This document shows positions 17,568 to 26,894 of a DNA stretch of 64,000 nt, piece after piece. The position numbers and the translations under genes are program-made. The stretch is from assembly GCA_965658745.1 (NCBI GenBank), contig CBFHTK010000002.1, positions 248,001-312,000 on the forward strand. The letters run 5' to 3'. The notes below the pieces were generated by a model. That model searched no databases. It was not told the origin of the DNA and saw only the letters and a list, made by a program, of their open reading frames with translations. The stretch is from JAHDFB01 sp965658745. Its GTDB lineage: Bacteria; Bacteroidota; Bacteroidia; Chitinophagales; Saprospiraceae. Each line of letters opens with the position of its first letter. Within the stretch, counting starts at the first letter, position 1.

Positions 17568-19235
17568 ATGAACATTGCAGAAGTAGTATTCAATTTTTTT
17601 TCAGGAGTATATAGGAGGGGCTATTTTCGACACTTAATATTGGTCAGTATTTTTATGTCGGGCGTAATTGGAAATTCAACCTTACAAGCAAGGGGCATAG
17701 ATGAACAGATTAACGACGCATTTATGCCGATTGCAGTAGGCTGGGAAAACTTAGTGTTTACTTCAATTAATATTTGGGGTTTTCAAATTCCCATCATTTT
17801 GATTGTACTTGTATTGGGCGCATTATTCTTTACGATAAGATTTGGCTTTGTAAATATTCGATTATTCCCAACTTCAATCAGAGTAGTACGAGGACATTTT
17901 GATGAGTTGGAGGATCAACAGTCGATTGATGAAAAGTCTGTTTTTGTTACAGAAGGTGACATCGTAGATACGATAAAAGACGAGTCTGTCGATGGTGAAG
18001 TAAATCATTTTCAAGCTTTGGCAACCGCAGTCAGTGGAACTGTCGGCCTTGGAAATATTGCAATGGTTGCGGTGGCGATTTCGCTTGGTGGTCCTGGTGC
18101 TACTTTTTGGATGATAGTCGCTGGATTCCTGGGTATGTCAACAAAGTTTGTTGAGTGTACCTTAGGCGTAAAATACAGGGATATAAGCTCAGAAGGGAGA
18201 GTATATGGAGGGTCTATGTACTATCTATCTAGGGGGTGTAAAGAAATTGGGTTGGGGAAGCTGGGAAAGGTTCTTTCAGTTATTTTCGCAGTCTTTTGTG
18301 TTGGTGCTTCTTTTGGAGGGGGAAACGCTTTTCAATCAAATCAGGCTTGCGCCCAAATTATACAGCGATTTAATATCGAAGGAGCGGCTTCTGGAACTGT
18401 GCTAGGAATTATCTTAGCAATTTTTGTCGGAATTGTAATTATTGGCGGCATCAAACGAATAGCCAAAGTCACTGAAAAAGTAGTCCCGTTCATGGCGATT
18501 CTCTATGTACTAAGTGCGATAATCATTCTCTCTGTGAATTTTTCTTTGATTGATGATGGTATTCGACTGATTGTTCAAGAGGCGTTTAATCCTAGATCAA
18601 CTATCGTGGGAGGATTTGCAGGGGTTATGATTCAGGGCTTCAGAAGAGCCGCTTTTTCCAATGAAGCGGGAGCTGGATCTGCTGCAATAGCACACTCTGC
18701 AGTTTCTACAAAATATCCCGCTAGTGAAGGTTTAGTTGCTCTGCTAGAGCCATTTATTGATACTGTTGTAATCTGCAGTATGACAGCATTGGTCATTGTA
18801 ATTTTCAACATGCAGGACGTTTTTATATACGGAGACATATTAAATGATCAAGCTATACTTGTAGAAACTGGAGAGCGAATTGGTGGTGTAAATCTAACTT
18901 CTATGGCATTTGACGCTACGATACCTAATTTTAGCTACGTCCTTTCCTTTGCAGTTGTGCTTTTCGCATTTTCAACGATTTTATCATGGTCGTACTATGG
19001 GATGCAATCATGGACTTATCTTTTTGGACGTTCTGCTCAATCAGAATTGACTTTCAAAATCATTTTCTTGCTATTTACCGTCCTAGGAGCAGCAATTACA
19101 ATGGAGGCTGTGATCAAATTTTCTGATGCTATGATTTTGGCACTTGTATTTCCAAATATGATTGGACTATTTCTACTCCATGGAAAAGTTCGAATGGAAC
19201 TGTCGAGATATCTAGAGACAATTCGCGGAATTTAA
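17568..19235 (+). CDS. Alanine/glycine:cation symporter (AGCS family)
   Basis: The 555-residue protein has about eleven hydrophobic segments and the AGCS signatures ATAVSGTVGLGNIAMVAVAI and GGPGATFWMIVAGFLGMSTK, plus a third conserved block around FRRAAFSNEAGAGSAAIAHS. It should import alanine or glycine with Na+ or H+. An N-terminal hydrophobic stretch ending at LQARG looks like an extra signal-type segment, as in other Bacteroidota members. No terminator is obvious after it. Confidence 0.92.
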   Translation: MNIAEVVFNFFSGVYRRGYFRHLILVSIFMSGVIGNSTLQARGIDEQINDAFMPIAVGWENLVFTSINIWGFQIPIILIVLVLGALFFTIRFGFVNIRLFPTSIRVVRGHFDELEDQQSIDEKSVFVTEGDIVDTIKDESVDGEVNHFQALATAVSGTVGLGNIAMVAVAISLGGPGATFWMIVAGFLGMSTKFVECTLGVKYRDISSEGRVYGGSMYYLSRGCKEIGLGKLGKVLSVIFAVFCVGASFGGGNAFQSNQACAQIIQRFNIEGAASGTVLGIILAIFVGIVIIGGIKRIAKVTEKVVPFMAILYVLSAIIILSVNFSLIDDGIRLIVQEAFNPRSTIVGGFAGVMIQGFRRAAFSNEAGAGSAAIAHSAVSTKYPASEGLVALLEPFIDTVVICSMTALVIVIFNMQDVFIYGDILNDQAILVETGERIGGVNLTSMAFDATIPNFSYVLSFAVVLFAFSTILSWSYYGMQSWTYLFGRSAQSELTFKIIFLLFTVLGAAITMEAVIKFSDAMILALVFPNMIGLFLLHGKVRMELSRYLETIRGI

Positions 19236-19387
19236 TCAATATGGTATTCTACAATTAAATGTGAGCCTCACGTAGTATATTTTACCATCTTTTTACATAT
19301 AGTATAATTTTAAATATAACATTGTCGAGATTCGATAAATCTCAGCGATTGTAAATCTCATATTTGACTATAGAAAAAAGTCAAATA

Positions 19388-19960
19388 ATGAAATACCTAG
19401 TCTTAGTTATGTTGAGTCTACTATTTGCTCCTATTACCAATGCACAAGTTGAAATCAACCAGCCAAAGTATGTTTTGAAAACCAATCTTCTCAACATTCC
19501 ATACAAGAATTTTAAAGCTGCTTTAGACATCGCTCGAAATCCTCGGGAAACAATTGAGATACAACTAGGTGTAAAAATGTATTTGCTAGGAGCGGATTTG
19601 CATCGTCCACATACACATCTTGCGATGCGCTACAAATATGATTTGATAGAGGATGATGAGAATCTTGCAGGTATCTATTGCGCTGTAGGAATGGAAGGAG
19701 GGCAGTGGAGAATTCGAGAAATTGATGAAGGAAATCCAGCGTACCTCTATTTACTCGCGGACTTAGGCTTTCAAACAAATATGGGTGACTTGAATCTTGA
19801 TTTTTTTGCTGGGATAGGTTTTACTTTTTTAGATGGTGCAAACTTCAACGACAGTCAAGATGGAATAGTTAGCAAACTGAGGTATGAGCTCACACCAACG
19901 GGTTTGAATGAAGGGCCAATAGTCTACAGGCTTGGTACACGTGTCGGAATTAATTTCTAG
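19388..19960 (+). CDS. Small exported protein, paralogue 1 of a tandem pair
   Basis: I set the start at the ATG at 19388 because it gives a signal peptide, MKYLVLVMLSLLFAPITNAQ, with cleavage after NAQ; an in-frame codon 24 bases upstream adds only charged residues. The mature part (about 170 residues) alternates hydrophobic and polar residues and ends in a strand closing with Phe (RLGTRVGINF), as in small outer-membrane beta-barrels. It shares many blocks with the next gene (QPKYVLK, HSHL/HTHL, RYKYD, GGQW, GNPAYL). Function unknown. Confidence 0.65.
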   Translation: MKYLVLVMLSLLFAPITNAQVEINQPKYVLKTNLLNIPYKNFKAALDIARNPRETIEIQLGVKMYLLGADLHRPHTHLAMRYKYDLIEDDENLAGIYCAVGMEGGQWRIREIDEGNPAYLYLLADLGFQTNMGDLNLDFFAGIGFTFLDGANFNDSQDGIVSKLRYELTPTGLNEGPIVYRLGTRVGINF

Positions 19961-20144
19961 AAATACGCATCATATATCCCTTTTGAAGAATTAATTGGCC
20001 TGTTTAAGATGATAAGAAGCTCCAAGATATAGTTTCATGGTATTATTCTAGCATCAACATGTAATCCACTTTGCAAGAATTAACATTAGATAAACTGAAG
20101 TCGAAAACTCTTTTCAACTCAACCTAAACACAAAGACTTAACTT

Positions 20145-20720
20145 ATGAAATACCTACTATTATTTATTTTCAGCTTGCTATTCGTCACGTTATCCTATGC
20201 ACAGGAAGAATCAAAACAGCCCAAGTATGTCTTGAAATCCAACTTATCTGCACTTTCTGGTAGGAATTTTAAGCTAGGACTTGATATTGCCACGAGTGTT
20301 AAGGAGACTTGGGAGATTCAATTTGGCGTATTCATGGAGGATGTGAATTCAAGTAAATCAGAATTTCGACCACACTCACATCTTCTCTTGAGATATAAAT
20401 ACGACATCTTGCGAGATGAAGAAAACCTTGATGGTATCTACCTTGCTCCTGGTATAGAAGGTGGACAATGGATTATTAGTGATATTTCAGAGGGAAATCC
20501 TGCATACTTGAATATTTTCACTGATCTCGGAGTTCAAGCCAATGCAGGTATTTTCAATGTTGAAATATTTGGTGGAGTGGGATTCACTTGGTTAGATGGT
20601 GCCGAGTTTTCGGAAAAAACAGATGACTGTGAATACTGTGGTTTAGAGCTTACACCGAACACGTTAAATATGGGTCCAATATTTTTGAGACTTGGATATC
20701 GCATGGGAATCAGTTTTTAA
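20145..20720 (+). CDS. Small exported protein, paralogue 2 of a tandem pair
   Basis: The 191-residue protein has a signal peptide cleaved after SYAQ and the same blocks as its neighbour upstream, including FKLGLDIA, LLRYKYDIL, EGGQW and a C-terminal RLGYRMGISF. The C-terminal Phe and the strand pattern suggest an outer-membrane beta-barrel. Residues Cys-Glu-Tyr-Cys near 165 are present only in this copy. The pair is a tandem duplication separated by 184 bp. Function unknown. Confidence 0.65.
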   Translation: MKYLLLFIFSLLFVTLSYAQEESKQPKYVLKSNLSALSGRNFKLGLDIATSVKETWEIQFGVFMEDVNSSKSEFRPHSHLLLRYKYDILRDEENLDGIYLAPGIEGGQWIISDISEGNPAYLNIFTDLGVQANAGIFNVEIFGGVGFTWLDGAEFSEKTDDCEYCGLELTPNTLNMGPIFLRLGYRMGISF

Positions 20721-20733
20721 GCTGTTAAGTTAG

Positions 20734-22056
20734 CTAGATAATCCCTCGCGCTTTAATCTCTAGATATTTGTTAATGGTATCTATTGAAAGGTTCTTTGGT
20801 GTTGTCAATACTGAATAGATGTTGTTTTTCTTCAACTCTGAAACAATTTGGAGCTTTTCATAATGCTGCTTTTCAGCTATTACTTTGATGTAGACCTCTC
20901 GTGTTGTATCGGCTTTACTTTCTAGCAATTGATTCAACTCTGTATTTTGAAAGAAGATCATTACTAGAATATGCTTTTTACTAAGCATCCTAAAATAGGG
21001 TAGGTGTCTGCGCATTCCATTCAGGGATTCAAAATTCGTAAATAGCAGAAGTAAGCTTCTTTGCTTTACGCTTGCATGGACAAAAGACTGTAGAACCGCG
21101 AAATTTGGCTCTCGATAATTTGTTTTTTGTGCGTACAGAAATTCTTGAATTCGATACATCTGATTTCTACGCTTGTCTGCAGGTAAGTATCCACTCATTT
21201 TGTGGGCGTAGCTCATAACACCAGCTTTGTCTCCCTTCTTTATCGCAATATTACTGATAACTAGACATGCATTGATGGCATAGTCTAACAAAGTCATTTG
21301 CTCAAAAGGCATTTTCATTAAACGTCCCTTGTCAATAATGCTGATGATATGCTGAGATTTCTGATCTTGGAATTGATTAACCATTAACTCATTACGTCTA
21401 GCAGTTGCTTTCCAATTGATGAATCTTGTATCATCACCTTGCGTATAGTCTTTGATCTGCTCAAATTCCAAGGTATTTCCTATTCTACGCATTTTTTTTA
21501 CCCCTAGATCGAAGTTCGATCTAGCAAAAGCAGCTAGTTCGTACTTTCGAAGTTGAAGGTAACTCGGATACACAGCAATATTGGATTCTCCTTCAAATGA
21601 ATATCTTCTCTTGATGAATCCGATGGGTGTTTTAGCATAGATATGGGTCTTCCCGAAATTGTAAGTACCGCGTTTCTTTGGTGTCAAACTGTATTCTAGC
21701 GCCTTTTCTGACATTGCTGGAATCGTCAATTTCCAATTAATATCGCGTCTTTGAAACTCAGGCGGTATTTCGTCAATAATCTCTAAGTCTATTTCAAAAT
21801 TATATCGACTAGTCACATTGATTTGGATTTTATTAGCATCCCCATTACTAAAGCGATCAGACATATTGCGTTCTGCACTCAAAGCCTGTCCATCCTTAAA
21901 TAGGAGCCAGATATCCATGCATATGATTACAATAAAAAGCGCTAGCCCGAGCTTAGCCATAAAGAACAGCGCAGGACTTGTCCAACTAAGGAGAAACAGA
22001 AATACCAAGAGTATCCCGGTGTAAAACAGCCTATTTCCGAGAAATATTCGCTTCAT
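20734..22056 (-). CDS. DUF58 domain protein (BatA-region / MoxR partner)
   Basis: Two N-terminal membrane helices (about 10-50) precede a soluble domain. The DUF58 core reads LEFEQIKDYTQGDDTRFINWKATARR in outline (I note LEFEQIKDY and DDTRFINWKATARR), then a von-Willebrand-like fold. DUF58 proteins partner MoxR ATPases in membrane-linked chaperone or protein-maturation systems. Its start overlaps the MoxR stop (TAATG), so translation is probably coupled. It is last in the nine-gene block. Confidence 0.88.
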   Translation of the reverse strand: MKRIFLGNRLFYTGILLVFLFLLSWTSPALFFMAKLGLALFIVIICMDIWLLFKDGQALSAERNMSDRFSNGDANKIQINVTSRYNFEIDLEIIDEIPPEFQRRDINWKLTIPAMSEKALEYSLTPKKRGTYNFGKTHIYAKTPIGFIKRRYSFEGESNIAVYPSYLQLRKYELAAFARSNFDLGVKKMRRIGNTLEFEQIKDYTQGDDTRFINWKATARRNELMVNQFQDQKSQHIISIIDKGRLMKMPFEQMTLLDYAINACLVISNIAIKKGDKAGVMSYAHKMSGYLPADKRRNQMYRIQEFLYAQKTNYREPNFAVLQSFVHASVKQRSLLLLFTNFESLNGMRRHLPYFRMLSKKHILVMIFFQNTELNQLLESKADTTREVYIKVIAEKQHYEKLQIVSELKKNNIYSVLTTPKNLSIDTINKYLEIKARGII

Positions 22057-23078
22057 TATCTAGGAATATCTATACTTCTTATCACATCGAGAATGACCTG
22101 ATCTGTTGTTGAACCTTCCATTTCTTTTTCAGCTGTCAAGATGACTCTATGCGCAAGGACAGAATCGGCAATTTCATGAATGTCTTCTGGGATGACGTAG
22201 TCTCGACCATTCATAGCTGCAATTGCCTTGGAACCTTTCAATAAGGCTAGCGAAGCTCTAGGAGAAGCACCCAAGAATATGTCTTTATGGCTTCTTGTAG
22301 CTTGCACAATGCTAGCGATGTACTTCATTAGATTATCTTCTATTCTTACGGTAGCCACTAGTTTTTTGAATGATGCAACATCTTTTGCAGTAAGAATTGC
22401 GCGTACTTGTTTCAGCTCTTTGAGGTCATCGTGTTGCTGATGTAGCTGCAAAATTTTTACTTCCTCGTCGAGATTTGGATATCCAACTTTTATCTTGAAT
22501 ATAAATCGGTCCAATTGGGCTTCAGGCAGTGCATACGTACCTTCCATGTCTATCGGATTCTGAGTGGCTAGAATAATAAAGGGTTCAGTCATTGCCATTC
22601 GATCGCCATCAATAGTAACCTGCCGTTCCTCCATAACCTCGAAAAGAGCAGCTTGAGTTTTTGCGGGAGCTCTATTGATTTCGTCAATTAGGACGATGTT
22701 AGAGAAAATTGGTCCTTTCTTAAATTCAAAACGACTCTTCTTCACGTCGTAAATTGAAGTACCAAGAACATCAGAAGGCATGAGGTCCGGAGTGAATTGA
22801 ATTCTTGAGAAATCAGTGTCGATCGCCTTTGCAGTTAATTTTGAAACAAGTGTTTTTGCCAAACCAGGAAACCCTTCGAGCAACACATGTCCGTCTGCTA
22901 AAATTGCTGCTAAGATTAACTTTACAAGTTTATCCTGACCAACGATAACTTGGGCGATTTCAGATCTTATTGCAGCGATTCCATCTGAAAGCGGCTTCAG
23001 ATTGGTGTGCGATACAAAGGTTTCTGTATGGTCATCTCCTTGAGATGCACTTGACGTTGTTTTATTCTGTTCTTCCAT
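22056..23078 (-). CDS. MoxR-family AAA+ ATPase
   Basis: The 340-residue protein has Walker A GFPGLAKT, Walker B NIVLIDEINRAPAK, sensor 1 LATQNPI with EGTYALPEAQLDRF, and the sensor 2 region LGASPRASLALLKGS. These are the standard features of MoxR ATPases, which act with DUF58/VWA proteins to mature or activate envelope proteins. It overlaps the DUF4350 gene by 17 bases and the DUF58 gene by one base. Confidence 0.95.
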   Translation of the reverse strand: MEEQNKTTSSASQGDDHTETFVSHTNLKPLSDGIAAIRSEIAQVIVGQDKLVKLILAAILADGHVLLEGFPGLAKTLVSKLTAKAIDTDFSRIQFTPDLMPSDVLGTSIYDVKKSRFEFKKGPIFSNIVLIDEINRAPAKTQAALFEVMEERQVTIDGDRMAMTEPFIILATQNPIDMEGTYALPEAQLDRFIFKIKVGYPNLDEEVKILQLHQQHDDLKELKQVRAILTAKDVASFKKLVATVRIEDNLMKYIASIVQATRSHKDIFLGASPRASLALLKGSKAIAAMNGRDYVIPEDIHEIADSVLAHRVILTAEKEMEGSTTDQVILDVIRSIDIPR

Positions 23079-24273
23079 AGTAAAATTGATGTAGTTTTTG
23101 ACTGAGGCGAATTAGCTCAGTATGGCTAATATTACCTTTTTTTAGATGGTTCATCATCGTAGTAATGCTCGATACAAGACCGATTGTCTTTCCTGATTTT
23201 GATGCTAAATATTGCATGTCCTCAGGAGAGCCTGTATAATTATATATGAATAGTTTTTCTTTGAGATATTCTTTAAAGTGAAGTTCCATTTTCTGGACTA
23301 GATCAAGATGATCACCAGTATGGTAATACAGATCTCCGATTGTCTTTGTGAACTCAAGACTCCGGTTAGCTGGAGGGTTTATAGTTGGAATAATTCGTTG
23401 TGTTCTCTTTAGTTTAAAGAGCATGTAGAGTAAAATCAGGCTTACGCCCAAAATAAGTGCCCATTTGAATGGAGCTTGACTGGTGAATACTGATAAGATT
23501 GGCTTTTTCTGACCACCCTGCGGTTTGTAGTAGTTGTCCCAAATCAATTGATCGGGAGGAAGGTATGAAATCATCTCAGAGCAATAGTCTGCAGTATTTC
23601 CGTACAAAAGATAGTAGTTCGTAAACGCGTAGGGTAGGGTATGAAGGTAAAAAGACCCTTTACCAAAAGACTGTCGAACTAGAATCGGTAAATTCCATTT
23701 ATCTGTATTGGCATTCTTTGCAACGGACAAGATCGCGGGGACTTCCAAAGAATCGTGCAATGTACTGAGGTACATCAGATTCGCTTGTTTTTTGAATGAA
23801 AATCTTTGTTGCGGTTCATTCATAGTGTCTCCAATACCAACTTGTAGATCACTTTGTGACAGTGCATCTATACCAAAATAAGCGTATTCAGACGTGAGAT
23901 TCAATGTATCTAGGAATGTGAATGAGAAATCGTTTGCTGAGATGAAAGCGTCATGACCGTCTGCCACCCAATCTAGTAGATTGAGCATTTCAGCTTCGCT
24001 GAGCGAAAAAAAGTTTGTCTGAAAAAAGTAGGATTTGTTGGTATCTGTTGAATCTGCTTTGACGCTAGAATATAAAGATCTAGATTCTACTTCTAGACTA
24101 TCGAAGGAATCTTCGATGGAATTGAAAAACACTTCTGAGCCATAAGGCTTGTTAGAATCACCAGTGAAAATATCTTGCCAGACAATCTCTTTGGGCGTAA
24201 GCCCAATAAACAGACCTATAACCATGATGTATAAAGCAGCTATCCACAATAATCTCTTTCGCATTCCTCTCAT
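23062..24273 (-). CDS. DUF4350-type membrane protein
   Basis: A signal-anchor helix at about 5-24 is followed by a periplasmic domain (about 30-270). Its opening, SNKPYGSEVFFNSIEDSF, is the DUF4350 pattern, related to glutamine-amidotransferase-like folds. A second helix at about 273-290 leads to a cytoplasmic tail. DUF4350 proteins sit beside MoxR/DUF58 genes in many bacteria. Two copies of the motif GGGCTTACGCCC (or a one-base variant) lie inside this gene, in different reading frames. Confidence 0.75.
   Translation of the reverse strand: MRGMRKRLLWIAALYIMVIGLFIGLTPKEIVWQDIFTGDSNKPYGSEVFFNSIEDSFDSLEVESRSLYSSVKADSTDTNKSYFFQTNFFSLSEAEMLNLLDWVADGHDAFISANDFSFTFLDTLNLTSEYAYFGIDALSQSDLQVGIGDTMNEPQQRFSFKKQANLMYLSTLHDSLEVPAILSVAKNANTDKWNLPILVRQSFGKGSFYLHTLPYAFTNYYLLYGNTADYCSEMISYLPPDQLIWDNYYKPQGGQKKPILSVFTSQAPFKWALILGVSLILLYMLFKLKRTQRIIPTINPPANRSLEFTKTIGDLYYHTGDHLDLVQKMELHFKEYLKEKLFIYNYTGSPEDMQYLASKSGKTIGLVSSITTMMNHLKKGNISHTELIRLSQKLHQFYYGRTE
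23438..23449. repeat. Dispersed motif AGGCTTACGCCC, copy 2
   Basis: It has one difference from copy 1, and the next bases AAAATA are identical. It lies inside the DUF4350 gene. Confidence 0.4.
24193..24204. repeat. Dispersed motif GGGCGTAAGCCC, copy 3 (reverse orientation)
   Basis: This is the exact reverse complement of copy 1. It encodes part of GLTPKE near the N terminus of the DUF4350 protein. Confidence 0.4.
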
Positions 24274-24274
24274 A

Positions 24275-25024
24275 CTACAATTGTTTTAGTCTAGTATGAA
24301 AATTGCTATGTATCTGCTCAAATTCTTGGAATCCTTTAGCTTGTAGTGCACCTTGTCCGTACCAGCTGTAGTTAAAAAACTGAGTCATCTCTTGAAATTC
24401 CTTTTTCCACTCAGTACCCTTCAAATCGGATACATAATCCTCACTCAATTTCCATTCTTTCCATTGTATCAATTTCTTTTCGTCCAATTTCTTAATGGAA
24501 ATGAGATAAGCATACCTAATAGCTGACCTCCAATCTTCATTTTGCTTAGCTTTTTGCCATTTATCTTCAAGGATATTTTCTGATACCCTTATGTCTAGCT
24601 CTTCAACATAGCCCTGCTTTTTACCTTCGTCCTTCTTTAATACGGAACTAAATTGGCTCCTTAACAAAAAGTAAATAACCGCAGCGGCTGCAAGGATGAT
24701 AATAAGGTATTGGAAGATTTCCGAATTGAAACCTTTTCCTAATGCTCTGAAAAGATTGCTCCAGAAACGTCGCCACAAACGACGTAGATTGCTTTCTTCA
24801 TACTGCGCTTCTTCGTATTGAAAATCTGGATTATTTCGATAGACTTCGTAAGAAGCTGTGTCTATATTTCGAGTGTATTGGGGGTTGTACTCATTGAAGG
24901 TTGGCCATGAATCCTGTAGTTGAGCAGTTAAGTCAAGACAATAGAAAAGCAGCACTGCACAAGTCAGCAAAAGCAATCGCATTGTAGCAGGTGAATATAC
25001 TTTAATAGCTGCCTTCATTATCAA
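24275..25024 (-). CDS. DUF4129-type membrane protein
   Basis: A hydrophobic signal segment (RLLLLTCAVLLFYCLDLTAQ) is followed by an acidic Tyr-rich periplasmic stretch, a transmembrane helix at about 107-125 and a cytoplasmic domain. That domain has WRSAIRYAYLISIKKLDEK and LSEDYVSDL, the pattern of DUF4129. The start is uncertain: the long form overlaps the upstream gene by 23 bases, while the Met at 24982 would leave a 19-base gap and put the signal peptide at the N terminus. It lies in the MoxR block. Confidence 0.72.
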   Translation of the reverse strand: MIMKAAIKVYSPATMRLLLLTCAVLLFYCLDLTAQLQDSWPTFNEYNPQYTRNIDTASYEVYRNNPDFQYEEAQYEESNLRRLWRRFWSNLFRALGKGFNSEIFQYLIIILAAAAVIYFLLRSQFSSVLKKDEGKKQGYVEELDIRVSENILEDKWQKAKQNEDWRSAIRYAYLISIKKLDEKKLIQWKEWKLSEDYVSDLKGTEWKKEFQEMTQFFNYSWYGQGALQAKGFQEFEQIHSNFHTRLKQL

Positions 25025-25928
25025 AATACGAGTTTTCTTGTGCGCCTATCGCTGTAATTTGCTTTAGCATAATGGTACCATTTTCTTGTTCTTGAATATC
25101 GTAGTATTTAAGTAGATAAACGATTGTACTATACAGAAGTAAATAACAAAGTGCAAAACCATAAATCACATTTTGTATGGTCATAACACCTGCATAAAGA
25201 CTACTATCAGTCCCAAAGTCGAAGGCGGCCCCAAGTACCATGATCAGTATCAAATACGGTATCATAATCATGTATTGCAGCATATTGGATACTATTCCTG
25301 ATAAGAATATCATACCAATTGAGATGCCCCAATAATTATCAAGTATTTCTTTGCCTTTTGCAAAGGAGTCCGTCAATGTAAGGTCAGAATTCAGTAAGAA
25401 ACTAGAATATGCGTAAAGCAATAGAGGTACAAGATATAGAAAGGCTGCAAGTAGAAATATGAGAAACAAGATAACGCCAATTACTGGAGCGCTAACGACC
25501 AAAAATACAAATAGAAAAGAGGGGATACCAATTATTAGAGCTGATGTGATGATCCATTTTACATTTCTCCAGTAAAGTTTTGAGAAATTCTGAGTCAAAG
25601 TTGCATGTTGAATATTATCCCCGCCATCCTCAATCGCTGATTTGACAATGCAAACTGAAGCTAAAGGAGCGTGAAGTGTTGCTATGATTAATCCAATGAC
25701 CATGATAAAGACTTTGATCAAATTACCAGGTGTATCAAACTGAGATACATCTGATAAGATGTCCATTTGGAATTGAGTCATGAAAACAAATGCAATAATG
25801 AAGGGAAGCATAATGTAAGGCAACAAAAAGACCGTTATGGCCTTTAAATTCCGAAAGATGAACTTGAATGGATCAGTTAATAATTCTCCAATCTCTCTCT
25901 TGCGCTGAACAGTTAATGTGTTTGTCAT
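25002..25928 (-). CDS. Multi-pass membrane protein of the MoxR/RDD block
   Basis: I chose the ATG at 25928 because it overlaps the SpoIIM stop as ATGA, a usual sign of translational coupling; a frame 17 codons longer also exists. The roughly 308-residue protein has a charged N terminus and about six hydrophobic helices, including a Leu/Ile-rich tandem around 150-185. Proteins at this position in Bacteroidota MoxR blocks are annotated only as hypothetical membrane proteins. Confidence 0.7.
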   Translation of the reverse strand: MTNTLTVQRKREIGELLTDPFKFIFRNLKAITVFLLPYIMLPFIIAFVFMTQFQMDILSDVSQFDTPGNLIKVFIMVIGLIIATLHAPLASVCIVKSAIEDGGDNIQHATLTQNFSKLYWRNVKWIITSALIIGIPSFLFVFLVVSAPVIGVILFLIFLLAAFLYLVPLLLYAYSSFLLNSDLTLTDSFAKGKEILDNYWGISIGMIFLSGIVSNMLQYMIMIPYLILIMVLGAAFDFGTDSSLYAGVMTIQNVIYGFALCYLLLYSTIVYLLKYYDIQEQENGTIMLKQITAIGAQENSYFDNEGSY

Positions 25929-26890
25929 GTTTTTATTAATTTCTGTTCTACACGAATAGGATAATATATAAAGTACCAAGCTATATAGCCAAAGGATAAC
26001 ATAATGATCATAAATCTCACTATGTCGGATAGATCTTGATAAAGATGAGTAACATATGATTCTAGAAGAGCGGCTATAACAATAATAGGAATAATGGCTA
26101 TCAGAATTTTGATGGCGCGCTTGCCTCCAATTATAAGTGATTCAGCCCTACTGTAAGTTTTTGGATACCACCAACTATTTCCTACGATCATTCCAGCACC
26201 TGCTACTAATACAATTGCAGATAACTCCAAAGCTCCATGTATAAAAATCGTACTGAATGAAGTCCAAAATAAGCCTCTCTGTACAAAGAAAGCTTGAAAT
26301 GCACCGACCATAACTCCATTAGTCAATAAGATAAATCCTGCTAAAATCGAGCTGATAACACCAAACATGAAAGAGAGCAGTCCTACTTGAAGATTATTTG
26401 AGCCAATACGATAAAACATCTCAGTGTAATTTTCGTCTCTATAAACGCCCATCGGATCACCTTTCTCAATATTCGCAATAGTCATATCAACGTAGTAATC
26501 ACCCAAGATTAACCGAGAGAATTCCGGATCAATGTAGGAAGATATTACTCCGATTGCGATTGAACAAACGAACACTAAAAATGCAATAAAAAGCTCTCTG
26601 TGACTAGCTCTAATTGCGAGGGGGATTTCCTCTGTCCAGAAGCTCCAAAGTCTCTTTCTATCTTCTTTCTTTGTGACATAGATTTGTCTGTGCGCTTTCG
26701 AAGCTAAATCATTCAGATATTTTTCAATTTCTGTCCTTGGATAGAATGTTTTGGCATATGAGAGGTCATCAACGACATCTGTATAATAGCTTGCAAGTTC
26801 GTCAGGTGTCAATCTAGCTTTTCCATCGACAAAGAGCTGTAGCGTCCTCCACTTTGTTTTGTTTAATTCGATAAACATTGCTTCCTTCAT
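25925..26890 (-). CDS. SpoIIM-family membrane protein
   Basis: The 321-residue protein has a soluble N-terminal part of about 100 residues and five or six membrane helices. It has the SpoIIM/DUF95 features GLLSFMFGVISSILAGF, VMVGAFQAF and FIHGALELSAIVLVAGAG (conserved His-Gly-x-Leu-Glu). In Bacteroidota it accompanies RDD and MoxR genes. It starts four bases after the RDD stop and overlaps the next gene by ATGA. Confidence 0.88.
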   Translation of the reverse strand: MKEAMFIELNKTKWRTLQLFVDGKARLTPDELASYYTDVVDDLSYAKTFYPRTEIEKYLNDLASKAHRQIYVTKKEDRKRLWSFWTEEIPLAIRASHRELFIAFLVFVCSIAIGVISSYIDPEFSRLILGDYYVDMTIANIEKGDPMGVYRDENYTEMFYRIGSNNLQVGLLSFMFGVISSILAGFILLTNGVMVGAFQAFFVQRGLFWTSFSTIFIHGALELSAIVLVAGAGMIVGNSWWYPKTYSRAESLIIGGKRAIKILIAIIPIIVIAALLESYVTHLYQDLSDIVRFMIIMLSFGYIAWYFIYYPIRVEQKLIKT

Positions 26891-26894
26891 CCAA

